Positions 35,871-48,040 of a stretch of DNA of 64,000 nt are shown one piece after another. The notes beneath the pieces are model-generated. The model saw nothing but the letters and a program-made list of their open reading frames with translations. It ran no database searches and was not told the DNA's origin. Made by a program: the position numbers and the translations under genes. The stretch is taken from contig OY540813.1 in assembly GCA_961205875.1 (NCBI GenBank), positions 28,863,001 through 28,927,000 of the forward strand. Reading direction: 5' to 3'. The first letter of the stretch is position 1. Every line of letters begins with the position of its first letter. Origin of the DNA: Sialis fuliginosa (Eukaryota > Arthropoda > Insecta > Megaloptera > Sialidae).

Positions 35871-36254
35871 ATAAATAAAATTAAAAAATATTTTATATTG
35901 ACGGGACCCTTCAACTGGGAGTCGTACGGTGGTACGGCTCTGAATCAAACGTATAGTTATAACAATATAACGGAATTCACTAAGGCGAGACATTTTACAA
36001 ATTATATCCATTATACAATATATCAAAGATAAAATACAATTTAGAGTTATCAATATATCCTGTTCGATATAACCTACTTATTTATACAAATCCTATAGGA
36101 TGGTGTACTCGTCAAAAATCGAAAAAATCGACTTACAATTAATGTGTTTTACTTGTAATCCGACGATATAGAAATGATTTCAATTTTATTATTCGCAAAT
36201 ATCTGAAAAATACGAAAAGGTATGTGATTAACTTTTTAATAGAAAAAAAATACA

Positions 36255-37262
36255 CGGGTGTATGTTATAAGGGTTCCGAAGTACGTACTACGTGGACAGT
36301 TTGAAGCCACTGACAGGTGCATTTTTGAGTTAGAAAAAAATGTAAATATAGTGTCATATTCTACTAATTGAGATCTACATTTTGACACCCCACTTGCCTA
36401 GATAAAAAAATAAAATTCTATGACGTCCCTCCCTATTTCTCCAAAATTTAAATTGATATTGTTGTCTTTAGTATTTGTCTTTTGTAGTCCCAACAAAGCC
36501 TCGTTACAAATTTTTTTCAGATTTTTTGTACCAGTAGTTACCGAGTTAGAGGGGGAAGGGAGCAAAATAAAATATTGCTTGGAGCCCCCTGTAGACGCCT
36601 TTTTTGAGCTAATAAAAAATATATATTATATGGTCAAATTATACTGATTAAGATCTACATTTTGATACCCCACACGCCTTGGTATATAATTTTTTTTTAT
36701 TTCCTTTAAAGCCCCCTTCAGGCGCCATTTTTATTTACAAAAAAATAAAAAGTGAGTCAAAATCCACTGGTTTGGTTATACATTTTAACGTGCCACATGC
36801 CTCGGTATAAAAAAAATATTTTTTTTACCTAGCTTTAGCTTCTTAGTGTCCCCCTTAAACAATTCTGTTTTCAAATTTGTACATCTTTTACTTGACAGCA
36901 TCATTTTCCATGTTCAGTAAAAATTTTAAGTTTCTAACTTATATAGTGAACGAGATATTTTACTTTGACTGAAAAGCAGGGATGTAACGGATGTCGTTTT
37001 AGCGGATGAGGATGCGGATATGGATATTGGGAAGGTATGGTTTGAGGATGCGGATGACGATACGAATGATCGTGATCTGCATCCGCATCCTCCAAAATAA
37101 CATCACAATCATGACATTCGTATCCTCATCCGCATCCTCAAACCCTACCTTCTCAATATCCGTATCCGCATCCTCATCCGCTAAAACGACATCTGTTAAA
37201 TCCCTGCTGAAAAGGACGGAAGGACCACAAAGTGAGATTAATAGGGTTTCTTTGAAACCCTA
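36255..37262 (-). mobile_element. Inverted relative of the 11212 element, interrupted by a MITE
   Basis: Reverse-complement counterparts of the 11212 units: GGTTCCGAAGTACGTACTAC near 36270, GACACCCCACTTGCCTAG near 36385, TTGTAGTCCCAACAAAGCCT near 36481, and the AGCCCCCT-type unit joints. The head (GAGATTAATAGGGTTTCTTT) is at about 37230-37249. A 230-bp hAT MITE is inserted in the head at 36977-37206. Confidence 0.6.
36977..37206. mobile_element. Palindromic hAT MITE (GGATGCGG-rich) with 8-bp duplication
   Basis: Starts CAGGGATGTAACGGATGTCG and ends with the inverse of CAGGGATTTAACAGATGTCG. The two halves are near-mirror images rich in GGATGCGGAT. The target duplication CTGAAAAG is exact at 36969-36976 and 37207-37214. 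The related element at 11212 carries this site once (in complement, TGAAAAGGACGG), confirming the insertion. The 85-codon frame over it is an artefact. Confidence 0.93.
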
Positions 37263-37289
37263 AAAAGTTGTTCTTCGATTTCAAAAACT

Positions 37290-38275
37290 TTATCTTTTCG
37301 TTTCAAGTCAAAACAAACACTTTTTCCGTGTCTGTGTGTCTGTCTGTCTGTGAGTGTGTGTCTGTTCTCTGAATCCTTGTCACACGCATAACTAATGAAT
37401 CACTGAACCTATAATAATGAAACTTGGTTGGTTGGTTGGGTTTGGCTTGCAATGTGTTAGGGGTATGGATGCCATCCCAAAATAGTTATTTTTTCAAGAC
37501 ATCTCAAGAACAACACATGTTACGTGAACATTTTTTAGACCTTTTTTGTAGAACACTCAATTTTCTTTAAAATATATCAATACAACTTTTGTAGCAAAAT
37601 ATTCTCTTTGGCATATTAAATGTCATTTTGACGTTTGCATAGAAGACATTCTAAAAAACATCTGCCAAGTAAATGCACAGTGCTTCCTCGTGCTAAATTC
37701 ACCAAAGGTAGTTTATTATTGAACAATTTAAATAAAAACCGATAGATGTATAATTTTTATACAATTTTACCAAAAAATATTAGTTTAAAAGATGCACCTG
37801 ATTATTTTTTCGTATATTTATAATTTTTTGACAAATGTCAAAATGACATTTAAAACGTCAAAATGACATTTAATATGACCAAGCAAATATCAATTTAGAA
37901 AAACATTTTTATTTTTTTAAATAAATTGAGATAAATCTTTGTAAGGGAATATTGTACAACAAACGTTGTAGACCCATATTATAGGAAATTTAATGCTCTA
38001 CAAAAAATATTCTAGAAAATTTTCACGTAACATGTGTCGTTCTTGAGATATCTTGAAAAAATAAGTATTTTGGGGTGTCACCCCTTTCTCCTTACACACG
38101 ATTTTGATGATTTTGAAATGGGACCGTCCTCAAGCCAGACCCAACCATCCGACCAAGTTTCAATAATATCGGTTCAGTGGTTCATGAGTTATGCGTGTGA
38201 CAATGATTCAGGGGACACACGGACCGACGGACAGACAGACAGACACGGAACGAAAACTATTTGTCTTGACGAAAA
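37290..38275. mobile_element. Fold-back element with TGTCTGTCTGTC arms
   Basis: The left arm (about 37297-37600) and right arm (about 37960-38270) are inverted: CGTGTCTGTGTGTCTGTCTG against CAGACAGACAGACACGGA, TCACACGCATAACTAATGAA against TCATGAGTTATGCGTGTGA, and CATCTCAAGAACAACACATG against CATGTGTCGTTCTTGAGATA. The middle is occupied by the interspersed repeat at 37615-37870. Reading frames here are spurious. Confidence 0.65.
37615..37870 (+). repeat. Interspersed repeat, conserved core (copy 2)
   Basis: AAAACATCTGCCAAGTAAAT, then GCACAGTGCTTCCTCGTGCT, and ending in repeated GTCAAAATGACATTTAAAAC words. Same family as 23085-23385 and 53962-54225. Confidence 0.65.
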
Positions 38276-38394
38276 AATAATCAGGCATATACTTATAATC
38301 AAAACTTTCGAATTAATATTTTTAAATAAAAATCGATGTTTATTAAATTGCCCCGTGAAATCTTGTGTGTAACAAATATTCTCTGAGCCGGGCA

Positions 38395-38640
38395 TGTATT
38401 ATTTGTGTGAGAGTATAATGTTATGGGTGTCGTATCTGCAGGGCTGCCCCGCACTTCCTCTTCTCATTGAGCATTATCCCGTGCTGCGGTCATTATGTCT
38501 TATTCCGTTCATTTATTTTTTATCTACGCACACATCGATGTTTCCGTTTCTTTTCAATAATCATTTACGTCTGGCCATCGAGTCGCGTCGTCGACTCGAT
38601 GCTTCTTCAATGTTATATTCGTGTATATTTTGCTTGAATT
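38395..38640. other. Moderately GC-rich intronic segment
   Basis: Holds an 82-codon frame (38394-38642) with no recognised domain. CGAGTCGCGTCGTCGACTCG near 38579 is a near-perfect palindrome. I cannot assign it. Confidence 0.35.
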
Positions 38641-38737
38641 AATTTTTTGTATTAAGTTTATTGGGGATTGGATAATATTTTGTTAGATAACTACCATTTC
38701 TTTTTTTGGTAAAAAATCAACAGAAATTATCTGCCTT

Positions 38738-39856
38738 GGGACCCACGGGATTTTCTTATACGTAATCTTGACAGTGAACAGTGTACGTGATTCTTAAGTT
38801 ATTAAAACATATTTTTGACAAACTAATAAAAGATTAAATAAAATGAATGGGACATAAACTATAGATAATATTGAACCTTTTGGGCCGCATAGCATAAACC
38901 CAATCTACCAAGGGCCGCATATGACCCCCCCCCCCCCCCCTCCGAAATATTCAGTGTTATAAAAAAACGTGTTTTGAGAAAACAACAGTTCAATATACCT
39001 TAAAAAAATTTGCTTAATGTATTTACCCCCACCCCCTCCAAATTTTTTTCTTACTACCATACTGGTATCTGATCATGGACTTCCGAAGATACGCCATCAA
39101 AAGAGAAAAATAAAAAAACTTTAGTTTAAGAAAAACACTAAAAAATATACCTAATAATTAAATTTTATAGTTTTTGAAATCGGCCAATAAAAAACTTTTT
39201 AATAAAGAGAAAAGAAAACCGACTTCAAAAACTGTTAAATTTAATTATTAGGTATACATTTCAGTGTTTCTGGTTTTTTTAAGTCTATTTTATTTTTGTA
39301 TTATACTTCTAGTTTTTCTTTTTGATTATAAAAACATTGTATTTTATTTTTTAAATCGTAGAATCCTTTTAGCGTTGTGTTATGTGTTATATTTATTATT
39401 TTATTATTAAATGATTATTTTTTTTTTTTAATTATCCAATGAGGGCCGCATCAAAGATACTCGCGGGCCGCGGGTTGGACAAGCTTGCTCTACATTATGT
39501 ATCACATGAATATTTTGAACGATTTTACAGAAAACGGATGTTTACTCTTGTCAATTTTTGAATTTTCGAATTATTTTTGAAATAAGAAAAAAATGTTATA
39601 GATAAAAAAAATTTCGAGTATGTTATCTATAATTTATTCCCCATACATTTTATCCAACATTTATGGCTTAGTCAGAAAGAATTTTTTTAAATAATTATTT
39701 AGAATCACCCACACTGTTTACTCTCAATATTACGTATAAGAAAGTCTCATGGTACCTATGGCAAATACGCACACTGTTCAATCTCTGTAATACGTATAAG
39801 AAAGTCCCATGTCACTCATGGTAGATATTTCTTCTCTGTTCTGAAACATTTGAATT
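38738..39856. mobile_element. TTTCTTATACGT element split by a hAT-like element
   Basis: The left part, 38738-38871 (from TGGGACCCACGGGATTTTCT), and right part, 39490-39856 (to CATGGTAGATATTTCTTCTC), align end to end with the intact copies at 23897-24801 and 45208-46102. The inserted piece is 38872-39487. Confidence 0.65.
38872..39487. mobile_element. hAT-like GTCCAACC element nested in the TTTCTTATACGT element
   Basis: The left is CCTTTTGGGCCGCATAGCAT with a C run at about 38925-38940, and the right is CGGGCCGCGGGTTGGACAAG. It matches 6548-6845 over its first 290 bp. The outermost left bases (CATAGGTGTCC) are missing and no 8-bp duplication remains, so the junction suffered a small deletion. 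Inner poly-A/T rich sequence includes AAACCGACTTCAAAAACTG. Confidence 0.65.
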
Positions 39857-39944
39857 ATAATAAAAACAAATTTTTGAATAAATATCAATAATTAGTAAAA
39901 ATTTGCAATTGTATATTAATCATTAAATTAATAATTCAAGTTAA

Positions 39945-41330
39945 CATACCGGGTGCCCCATTTTAATGTATCACCCCCTTAATTTTTTCATCTATCAATT
40001 AAATCAAAAAACGTTTCAGATAAATGTTGTTTGGTTTTAAGGAGAACCCAAAATGGCGTTATTAATTTTTGATTTGGTGGACGTCTTCAGGATCATATAG
40101 GGTCAACATTTTTTTTTTAAATAGAAATCTATATTATTTATTTCGGTATCTTATTTATTGAAAAAAACAATCATTATTCTTTAACATTTATCAAAATAAT
40201 TGGAGATTTTAAATTTTCATTAATTTTTTACTCGAAAACCATTAACTAGGAAAATTATTTCAAGATTTTTTTTAACTTTTGTTCTTCAAAATATTAAAGC
40301 AAAAAAAAAATGAAAGATTAAATAAAACTCTGAAATAATTTTCCTAGTTCTATGAGGTCAAAATAAACTTTTTGTTGCTTTTTGCACTTTTCCTCTAAAG
40401 TTGACGGTTTCCGAGTAAAAAATTCTTGAAAATCTTAAATCTCATATTATTTTGTAAAATGCCAAAAACGATTTGTTGCCTTCGCTTTTCTTTAGTGAAT
40501 TTATTCTTTATATGTACTTCCTTCAGTAAGATAAATCTGCAAGATAACGTGTAAACACGATGACGAATTACAATTCTTATGCTAATTTAAAATACGTAGA
40601 ATTACCGTTCTATTATTCCACGTAGCTCGCGAATTTATATGGGATTAACCACATAGTTTTAATAATCGACTTAATTTTGATTTAGAACTATGTATGTAAT
40701 TTGATATTAATCAATTCAAACAAAAATAAGGCAGAGGTAAACCAGATATTCGATTAAAAAGATTACATTTTTTATCTGATATACATAACTTATAAACTTT
40801 GCATATGTCCGATATTGTAAAGAAATGGCTCGCGATTAAAATAAAATTCCAATCTCTTAACCGGGTGTCACTAGTGTGATTGGCAGTTTTGTTATATATA
40901 CAGTGCGTTCACGATGAAAGGAACAAATTCGTTTAAAATTCAGGTAATTATTTTGTGGAAAAACGCTCGGACCCGTCGATTAGTATTTTTAGTTGCGAAT
41001 TTTTTGACATAAGAAAATTGTATACAGGGTGTCTGAAGAAGAACATATACAGTCATCATAGATTTTTTTAAATGGAACATCCTATATATTATACCATTTT
41101 TGAATTGTGCGATAAATTCTGAACACTTTGTACAGCATATCATATCTCTAAAATTAGTGGTTTTCGGAATAATGACGTTTGAAAATTGACATTTTGAAAT
41201 ACACACAAGTCAAATAAAATGTTTAAATTGAAAAAACACACCTTGAACATATTTTTAAAAGCCAACAAAAACATACTGGTTTTTAAAATTATCATTTATT
41301 TCATTATACTTCTTGAATAAATGCAGATAT
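39945..41330. mobile_element. Fragments of Tc1/mariner-type fold-back elements
   Basis: Several single termini: ACCGGGTGCCCCATTTTAAT (39949), TATACAGTGCGTTCACGATG (about 40897) and TATACAGGGTGTCTGAAGAA (about 41030), with AAATGGAACATCCTATATAT resembling the inner part of 48270-49481. TGTCCGATATTGTAAAGAAA at 40807 looks like one end of the PIF-like MITE. Partners for these ends were not identified. Confidence 0.4.
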
Positions 41331-41378
41331 CTATATACAAAAAACATGCAAAACTAAATCGGAATAAGTGTTAATAAG

Positions 41379-42022
41379 AAAGGGTCGTAACTACAGGCTT
41401 GGGGGTCCCGGGGCAAGAAGTGACTGAGGGCCCCCTAGAATATGTAAAAAAAAAATTGAAGACCTTTTTTGGACCCTTGCTTATAAATTATTATTATTAT
41501 TATTAACACTTATTTTTAATATAGATTTTAATGACCTTTTTTTGTTTTTGTTTTTGTTTTTGGTCGACAAACTGAAGTTTTTGATTTTACACTTCGTACT
41601 ATTAATTCAAGTTCACAACGAGAAAAAAAGGTCATTAAAACCAAAATTTGTAATAAGTATAGTAAGTAGTTACGGCCCTGTTATCATGGATCATGTACCA
41701 TGAGTAGAGGTCTTGAAATGTAAAGATTCATCAGAATTGAGCAAGGTCACGTTTCGACCAAAACTATACTTACTTGTATTACTATTTACGTAAGGAGAAT
41801 TTTCGAAATATTCGACTCTTCTCCCTTCTTATAGGAACTCTTAACTATCAGTTGACCCCCTCCCCCTTCTTACCAAAGGTTTTATTGACCCTCCTAAAGT
41901 CTTACGTAATTAATTGATTACCTAATTGTTGTTAGATATTTTATGACCGTACACCTCAATTTATTTGCTCCCCTTGTGATCGTGTAACTACTCCAATTGC
42001 CCCCCGGCAGTTACGCCACTGA
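41379..42022. mobile_element. Probable hAT-like element, CAGTGGCGTAAC end
   Basis: The right end in complement reads CAGTGGCGTAACTGCCGGGG. The left side has AGGGTCGTAACTACAGGCTT and GGGGTCCCGGGGC. No target duplication could be matched, so boundaries are approximate. Confidence 0.4.
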
Positions 42023-42029
42023 CTCCGTA

Positions 42030-44040
42030 TACAGTTTGTTTACAATGGAAAAATACGAATTAACTTTATTGCGTTAATTACATGTATTAATAATATAAAC
42101 ATAACAATTTTCTGTATCGGATTCCTTTAGTTGGAAGCATGTATATTATTATGTTTATTGTGTGGAAAATTGCATTGAAAGTAATAGTTACCACCCACTT
42201 ATGTTCTTGTAGTTCTGAAAGAGAAAGTACAAACTTTTGAAGTACTTGTTGATTGTAAGATGAAAATACTGTATTACCTATATTAATTGTAATGCAGTTT
42301 TTTTTGCTTTTTTGCTCTGTTTCTATATTTCTCTCATAAAATACTAGCGAACCTGCCTGCAGCTTCGCCCACGTTGTTTATTTTTTTATGTTGGCACCAC
42401 AAGTAATATTTTAAAACAGAGAATGAAATTATAATATCTCGACTAAAGATTGGAAAAACAGTTTTTCAACTATTGCGTAAAAATGCATTTATTGTAATTT
42501 TTATTACATATCTCCACCATTTTCAGAAAACTGGTTTGATTGAACACAATTTGAAATCAACTAATTCCCCCCCCCCCCCCCCAAAAAAAACTCCCACCAA
42601 AATATTTTTTCTCGGCGGATCAAATGTGACGGGATGAAATATTTAAATATTATATATATTTTTATTTTTATTTATTAGGTACCTATACAAAATCGTAAAT
42701 ATCTTGGATCTTACGATTAACTAAAAATTGCAAAAACCCACCTCCTGTCTACCCCCTCCTTTAGGGGTTGTGTCGAAATTATATTTTAATAGACTATTTT
42801 GCCTTAATTTACCTTTATAACTAAAGCAGCTTTGCAGATAAACATATCAAAAACCTACCCTCGTCCCTCTTTTACGCTATTAGGGGTTGAATGTCGAAAT
42901 TTTTATTTTTATTGAATATTATTTTGCTCGAATTTTCCTTAATATCATAAAATGTTATATATAGTTAAATATATCGAATAATTTTTTAAAAGGTCGTTAT
43001 TGCTATTGGTTATCTATGTATATTTTCGATAATATAGAAATATTATAAAATCTATCTGAATTAAAGATTATAGCATGCATCATCTATATTATTATACCAG
43101 ACTTCGTATTAAATAATAAATTCAGACCAACCTTTTAAAAGTAATGGCTTGATTTTATGGTATAACAGTAAAAATATATTTATGTGGAATTATGAACAAT
43201 ACAATATTTCAGTTGTTCAAAAAATAATCACATTCGGAATTATAAAAAAATCTTATAAATAACTTATTTATTATTGATAAAGAATTACGATAGTTTTTCA
43301 CAAACAGGAAATTGATAAGTTCATTAAATCATAAGTGAAGCAATAATTTTGAAGATCGTTGTTAATAAAGGCTAAGAAACTCTGTTGGCAATCTTTATGG
43401 ATGAGTAATTCACATATAATAAAAGATTAAGGGTAGATATGTAAGATATAAACTACACTCCCCCTTCCTTATGTTGAAAAGGTCATAAGTCATCGTATTA
43501 TAGTAGTTTTATCAGTTTTTCTTCTCTCTGTCTGTTGGCAGTAACTCATTTTTCTTAATATTTCTGATTCTAATCGCGAAAATCGGTTTCTACCGTGTCC
43601 TTTTTTTCCATTCAATTTCCTGAAATCGACAATATTTTTTGGTGTTAATCTGTAAGTATATTACATTGTCTCATAATACTTATATAGGCTATGTTTTAAA
43701 TATTATTTCGGTGTTATTTTCATGGTTTTGTTGTGAAATTCAATTATTGATATACGATATTTACTTTACTTTTCGTGAAATTTGAAACTCCAGTCTTCAT
43801 TTCAATGATACATTTAAAAATGAATAATTTGAATATTACAGTAGATCTTATGTATAAAGAACTCATTATTGTTTTTAGGTGCATACTTAAAATGTTAAAT
43901 TCATTATAGTTTTTAAGCTATTACTGTTATTTATAAACAACAACAGCTGAGTTGTTCATACGTCGAAATTACTTATAATTAGTTTACTTAAGAAACAGTT
44001 GAATTTTTTTTTATAACCATACTTAAATTGTATTATAAAG
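42030..44040. other. Intronic AT-rich DNA with small retroelement remnant
   Basis: GCCTGCAGCTTCGCCCACG near 42353 resembles the head of the RTE/SINE-like tail at 745. A C run is at 42567-42582. Otherwise nothing supported. Confidence 0.4.
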
Positions 44041-44047
44041 AATTTGG

Positions 44048-44125
44048 CAGGACTTCGAACCGGAACTGAACCGAAAACCGAAAACCCGTTATTTTTTGCT
44101 GAAACGAAAACCGGATCCGAACCGA
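44048..44125. mobile_element. hAT-like MITE fragment, GAACCGGAACTGAACCG family
   Basis: CAGGACTTCGAACCGGAACT followed by GAACCGAAAACCG words, matching the start of the element at 937. Truncated at the junction with a tRNA-like segment. Confidence 0.5.
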
Positions 44126-44195
44126 ATGCATAGGATTCTCACTCAGGCATCCCGGGTTCAAAACCCGAAGAGCTTCTATTTTTTTTGTGCATTGA
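44126..44195 (+). pseudogene. tRNA-like / SINE head remnant
   Basis: GGATTCTCACTCAGGCATCC, then CGGGTTCAAAACCCG, forms a perfect T-arm-like stem-loop with a B-box-like GGTTCAAAACC, followed closely by TTTTTTTT (a pol III-type stop). The 5' half with an A box and acceptor pairing is absent, so this is at most a tRNA relic or tRNA-derived SINE piece. Confidence 0.35.
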
Positions 44196-44239
44196 CCGCT
44201 AGCTCACCCTATGCATCTCTGGTAGCCTCCCCTTGTCAG

Positions 44240-45200
44240 TATATTTGTTAATATTATTCAAAAACTAAGGGTTTTCAGGCAAAAACTTTTTATGAAAATT
44301 GTAGCAGATAATCTCTAAACAGTTTTTTATATACAAAGTGATATAATTCACAAGACGAAACTACTAACTCCATGACAAAAAATCGTGAATATTTAAGTTT
44401 TTATAAAGGAAGATTTAACGGATTACTTTTAGGTTGCCATTATGTTATATATTTTATTAAATAATGTTGTCATTATGAAAAATCATTAGAATTATAGAGA
44501 TTTTTAGAAAGTTTATTGTTTAGGCAAGTGAAGTATTTAAAATGTAGAAATTTATTTTGTACATAAATAAAGGCACAATAAAACGTAATGAAAGAGTTTA
44601 TTTGCAAAATTGTTGTAGATATTTTAATAGTCGATCATGTAGTGTACAAATTAATTAGGGCCGGTCTGTATTAAGGAAAATTCTGAAACATATTTATAAA
44701 ATTAATTATATTTTAGATAAAGAAAATTATAATATTTAATCAAATAAAATGCATATAAATACATATATGGGGTTGGAATGATTCGTAAAACCTTCTGAAA
44801 TGGGTTTAGAAGTACATAATTTTAAAAAAATTCTCGTGCCTAAAGTTTTTATTAAAATTATTTATATATATTATATATTTATATAATTCATTTTATAAAT
44901 ATGTTTCAGACTTAACATTTTATTTTAAGATTTTTTCGATCTCAAATTTTCAATAAGATTGAGGTTTCTTTTCTGTGCGTTTGCGATGCTAAAATGTATT
45001 GATTTTATTTTGACGATATCTCACAGATGATGAAACATTTTAGGATATTGAATGGAGTTTCTTATAATATTTTTTTTGATTAGGTATTCACAAAATTTCG
45101 GCTTACGTTTAATTTTTTTTATTTTCCCGACAAAAACCTTAAATTACATTTATTTGAACAGGACACTTTAGATACATGTATTTAAATGTGCAAATATAAA
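44240..45200. other. Intronic AT-rich DNA
   Basis: No feature supported. Confidence 0.4.
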
Positions 45201-45207
45201 AAAAAAA

Positions 45208-46102
45208 ATCTGCCTTGGGAACCACGGGACTTTCTTATACGTAATCCTAACAGTGAATAGTATACGTGATTCTTATTTTAGTAAAACATTTCTGACAAAC
45301 TAACAGTATAGAATAAAATGAATAGTATAGGTAATATTATTCTCTACATTATATTATTATAACAAATGGTTTTTTAACGTAATAACTGAAAACGAATGTC
45401 TACTCTTGTAAATTTTTGAATTTTCGAACTATTTTTGAAATAAGAAAAAAATGTCGAGTATGTAATAATCTATAATTTATTCCCCATACATTTTTTTCCA
45501 ATATTTATGATTTAGCCAGAAAGAATTTACAGTCATCTACACTGTTCACTCTCTGTATTACGTATAAGATAGTCCCATGGTATCTATGGCAAACACACAC
45601 ACTGTTCAATTTCTTCAATACGTATAAGAAAGTCCCATGACACTCATGGCAGATATTTCTCCTCTGTTATGAACTATTTGAATTATAATAATTTTTTTTT
45701 TAAATTCGTTCTTACGAAAAAATGAATAGAACATAAATTATAGATATTGATATTACCAACAATTTTTAACGACCATTTTTCTCTATTTCGCACTGTTTCA
45801 GAGTAATTCGAAAAATTCAAAAATCGACGTAGGTAAAAATCCGTATCCGGTTGAAAAACAGGACATTTTCTTCCCAGACAAAAATTAATCTTAAATATAA
45901 AATCTCTCCCTTCCACGATTTGTCGTATTTGAGTTACAGCGCTTACAGATAGATACATAGACATCATGGCGAAAATAGTCAGAATAGATTCAGGGAAGGT
46001 CAAAATGGATAATTCCATCAAAATCCGGAGTTCGAAAAAAATCGGCTTCACTATACTTACTTATATTATATGTATATTTCATATTCATGGTATAAGAAAG
46101 TA
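45208..46102. mobile_element. TTTCTTATACGT element, inverted copy
   Basis: Reverse complement of 23897-24801: starts CTGCCTTGGGAACCACGGGA and ends ATTCATGGTATAAGAAAGT. Internal inverted TACGTATAAGAAAGTCCCAT occurs once near 45620, and a variant (GATAGTCCC) near 45560. The 122-codon frame at 45683-46051 is not conserved in copy 1. Confidence 0.6.
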
Positions 46103-46522
46103 AAAAAAAAATCACAGCCCGTGCCCAGCTCTACTCTGGATTCAGCACTGATATGATAATCTCGCCCCATGGTTGAAATGAAAAATATAAAATATATCAA
46201 AAACCAAAATTCATCAACTGAAGAATTGTTCATACATAATAATTATTTAGTAATAATCATTACGAAACTATTTTAAACCCGAAAACGGTAATTATTTACA
46301 ATGAAAGCAAAACACAATAATTACTGTGAGGCACAGATGAGTAACCTGAAATGAAAATTAATTGTACGCGATTATCGGCCGTTATCCGCTCGAGGTAATA
46401 AGGTTTCAGTTGCCATATGTTGTGTGATTAGATATGGCAAGTGTCTTCTCATTACATACTTCTTAATTTCACCATTGATTTATTTTATTTTTAAAACGTT
46501 ATTTGCAAATCGAATACTTTAC

Positions 46523-46905
46523 CAGTGGCGTAGCAAGCATAATTGGCGCCCGGGGTACGATACCTTTTTGGCGTCACCGAAAAATATAAAGTAATATAAT
46601 ATATAGAATATTGTTGTCTTGGGCAAGCTTGTCCGTCCAACCCGCGACTCGCGAGTATTTTGGTGCGGCCCTTATCAGAAAATTAAAAAAAAAATAATAA
46701 TTTTACAATAAATCTGAATTGCAATTGGCGTAACTAAAAAAAAAGTCTTCAGGTGCATATTCTGGCCTATCGCCCTTAGTAAATTGGATTTATGCTATGC
46801 GATCCAAAAGGTTCAAAAGGTTGGTCTTAAGGACCATTTGGCGCCCTTCTACAAGTGGCGCCCGGGGCATGATAGACCCCCTTGCCCCCCCAAGCTACAC
46901 CACTG
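46523..46905. mobile_element. hAT MITE with 8-bp duplication and nested element
   Basis: CAGTGGCGTAGCAAGC at the left and, inverted, CAGTGGTGTAGCTTGG at the right. The duplication TACTTTAC is exact at 46515-46522 and 46906-46913. A GTCCAACC-family copy (46620-46835) is inserted inside and splits GGCGCCCGGGG-type sequence that recurs on both sides. Confidence 0.9.
46620..46835. mobile_element. hAT-like GTCCAACC element, nested
   Basis: CAAGCTTGTCCGTCCAACCC at the left, and CAAAAGGTTCAAAAGGTTGG at the right. The inner part matches 3573-3878, including GTCTTCAG and TATTCTGGCCT. The flanks GTCTTGGG and GTCTTAAG may be a diverged target duplication. Confidence 0.55.
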
Positions 46906-46939
46906 TACTTTACCCATTCATTTACTTTATTAAAGCAAC

Positions 46940-47208
46940 CATGGGCGCCGGGAGGGGGGTGCAAGGAGGTGCATTTGCACCCCCCTGACAAATGAAATAA
47001 TTAAAAAATACAATTATTATTTTAAAATTTAATACATTTACACCCCCCTGGCAAAATGAATAATAAGTTATAAATGTGAAAATATAAAACTGAGGACCTT
47101 TTTTTTTTTTTTACTCATGTTAACTTTCATCAAAATTTTTTTTCGTATGTACTTTCATCTCATATATCTAAATGCACCCCCCTAAAAGAAATTCTGCCGG
47201 CGCCCATG
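46940..47208. mobile_element. hAT MITE with GGGCGCCGG ends
   Basis: CATGGGCGCCGG at the left and CCGGCGCCCATG at the right. The target duplication AAAGCAAC is exact at 46932-46939 and 47209-47216. 269 bp, GC-rich ends, no frame. It lies only 34 bp from the neighbouring hAT MITE. Confidence 0.92.
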
Positions 47209-47344
47209 AAAGCAACCAATTCTATAGTCAAGAAAAACGAATATATAATATAATATTTTTGAATATTAGTACTTGAATATCAAAATTATAAAATCTACGA
47301 GAAGTGGAGTTATGTTATATATGTTCTATTATACGTATTTCAAT

Positions 47345-48040
47345 TTCGTTTTAAGGTTCCGTAGAAAACTAGGAACCCTTATACATAATTTCGCTCTGTC
47401 CGTCCGTCTATATAAATTTTTTACCGATTAAGATGAAATTTGGTATACGGACGTAAATTGATAATCCAAAAACAGAAATGATGGGATTTATGAAAAAAAA
47501 ATTGTTTAGAACCTCCTTCTCAGACTGAAAAGTATATTCAATTTTTTTTTTCACTTACACCATTGATATTAGGACCTTTTTATTTTAACCCTTCAGTCAC
47601 GATATATTTGCGTTCAAAGTCGTTATCAAAGAGTCTCCCCCCCCCCCCCCCCTCTATGTTCTAAACTATCGATTCAAATTTTTTTTAATTCCAGAATGTA
47701 ATTTTTAATTAGGACATTCACTAAAAATTCTAACGAACACTGTCAAAAAAATGTTGGACCCCTCTCACATAGACTGAAAAATGTACTCACAATTTTTTCA
47801 ATTACCCCATTGAGTGGAGTGTCTTTAGATAGGTCTTTTAAAATGTAACAAAAAATGTTATATGACCTTTAGATTTAACCCTCTTCAGTCACGACATATT
47901 TGCTTTTCCATGAGGTTATCACCTTTAATTTCTAAACTATCGATACAAAAAATCTGGAAAAAAAACAGAATGTAACTTTTAATTAGTACTTTCAATGAAA
48001 ATTATAACGAACACTGTAGCAAAAATAGTTTATGAAAATT
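47345..48040 (+). mobile_element. Dispersed element, relative of 35041-35870
   Basis: AAGGTTCCGTAGAAAACTAG, GATGAAATTTGGTATACGGA, two CAGACTGAAAA units about 250 bp apart and TTCAGTCACGATATATTTGC. A long C run is at 47638-47651. Same orientation as the 35041 copy. Confidence 0.6.

Noticed and set aside
37006-37263. 85-codon Arg/Met/Ser-rich frame
   Set aside because: Lies inside and across the end of a palindromic hAT MITE with proven boundaries.
38394-38642. 82-codon frame in Abl intron 1
   Set aside because: No recognisable domain, no codon-use support, and it is next to fold-back debris.
45683-46051. 122-codon frame on the complement
   Set aside because: Within the TTTCTTATACGT element and not kept open in the copy at 23897-24801.
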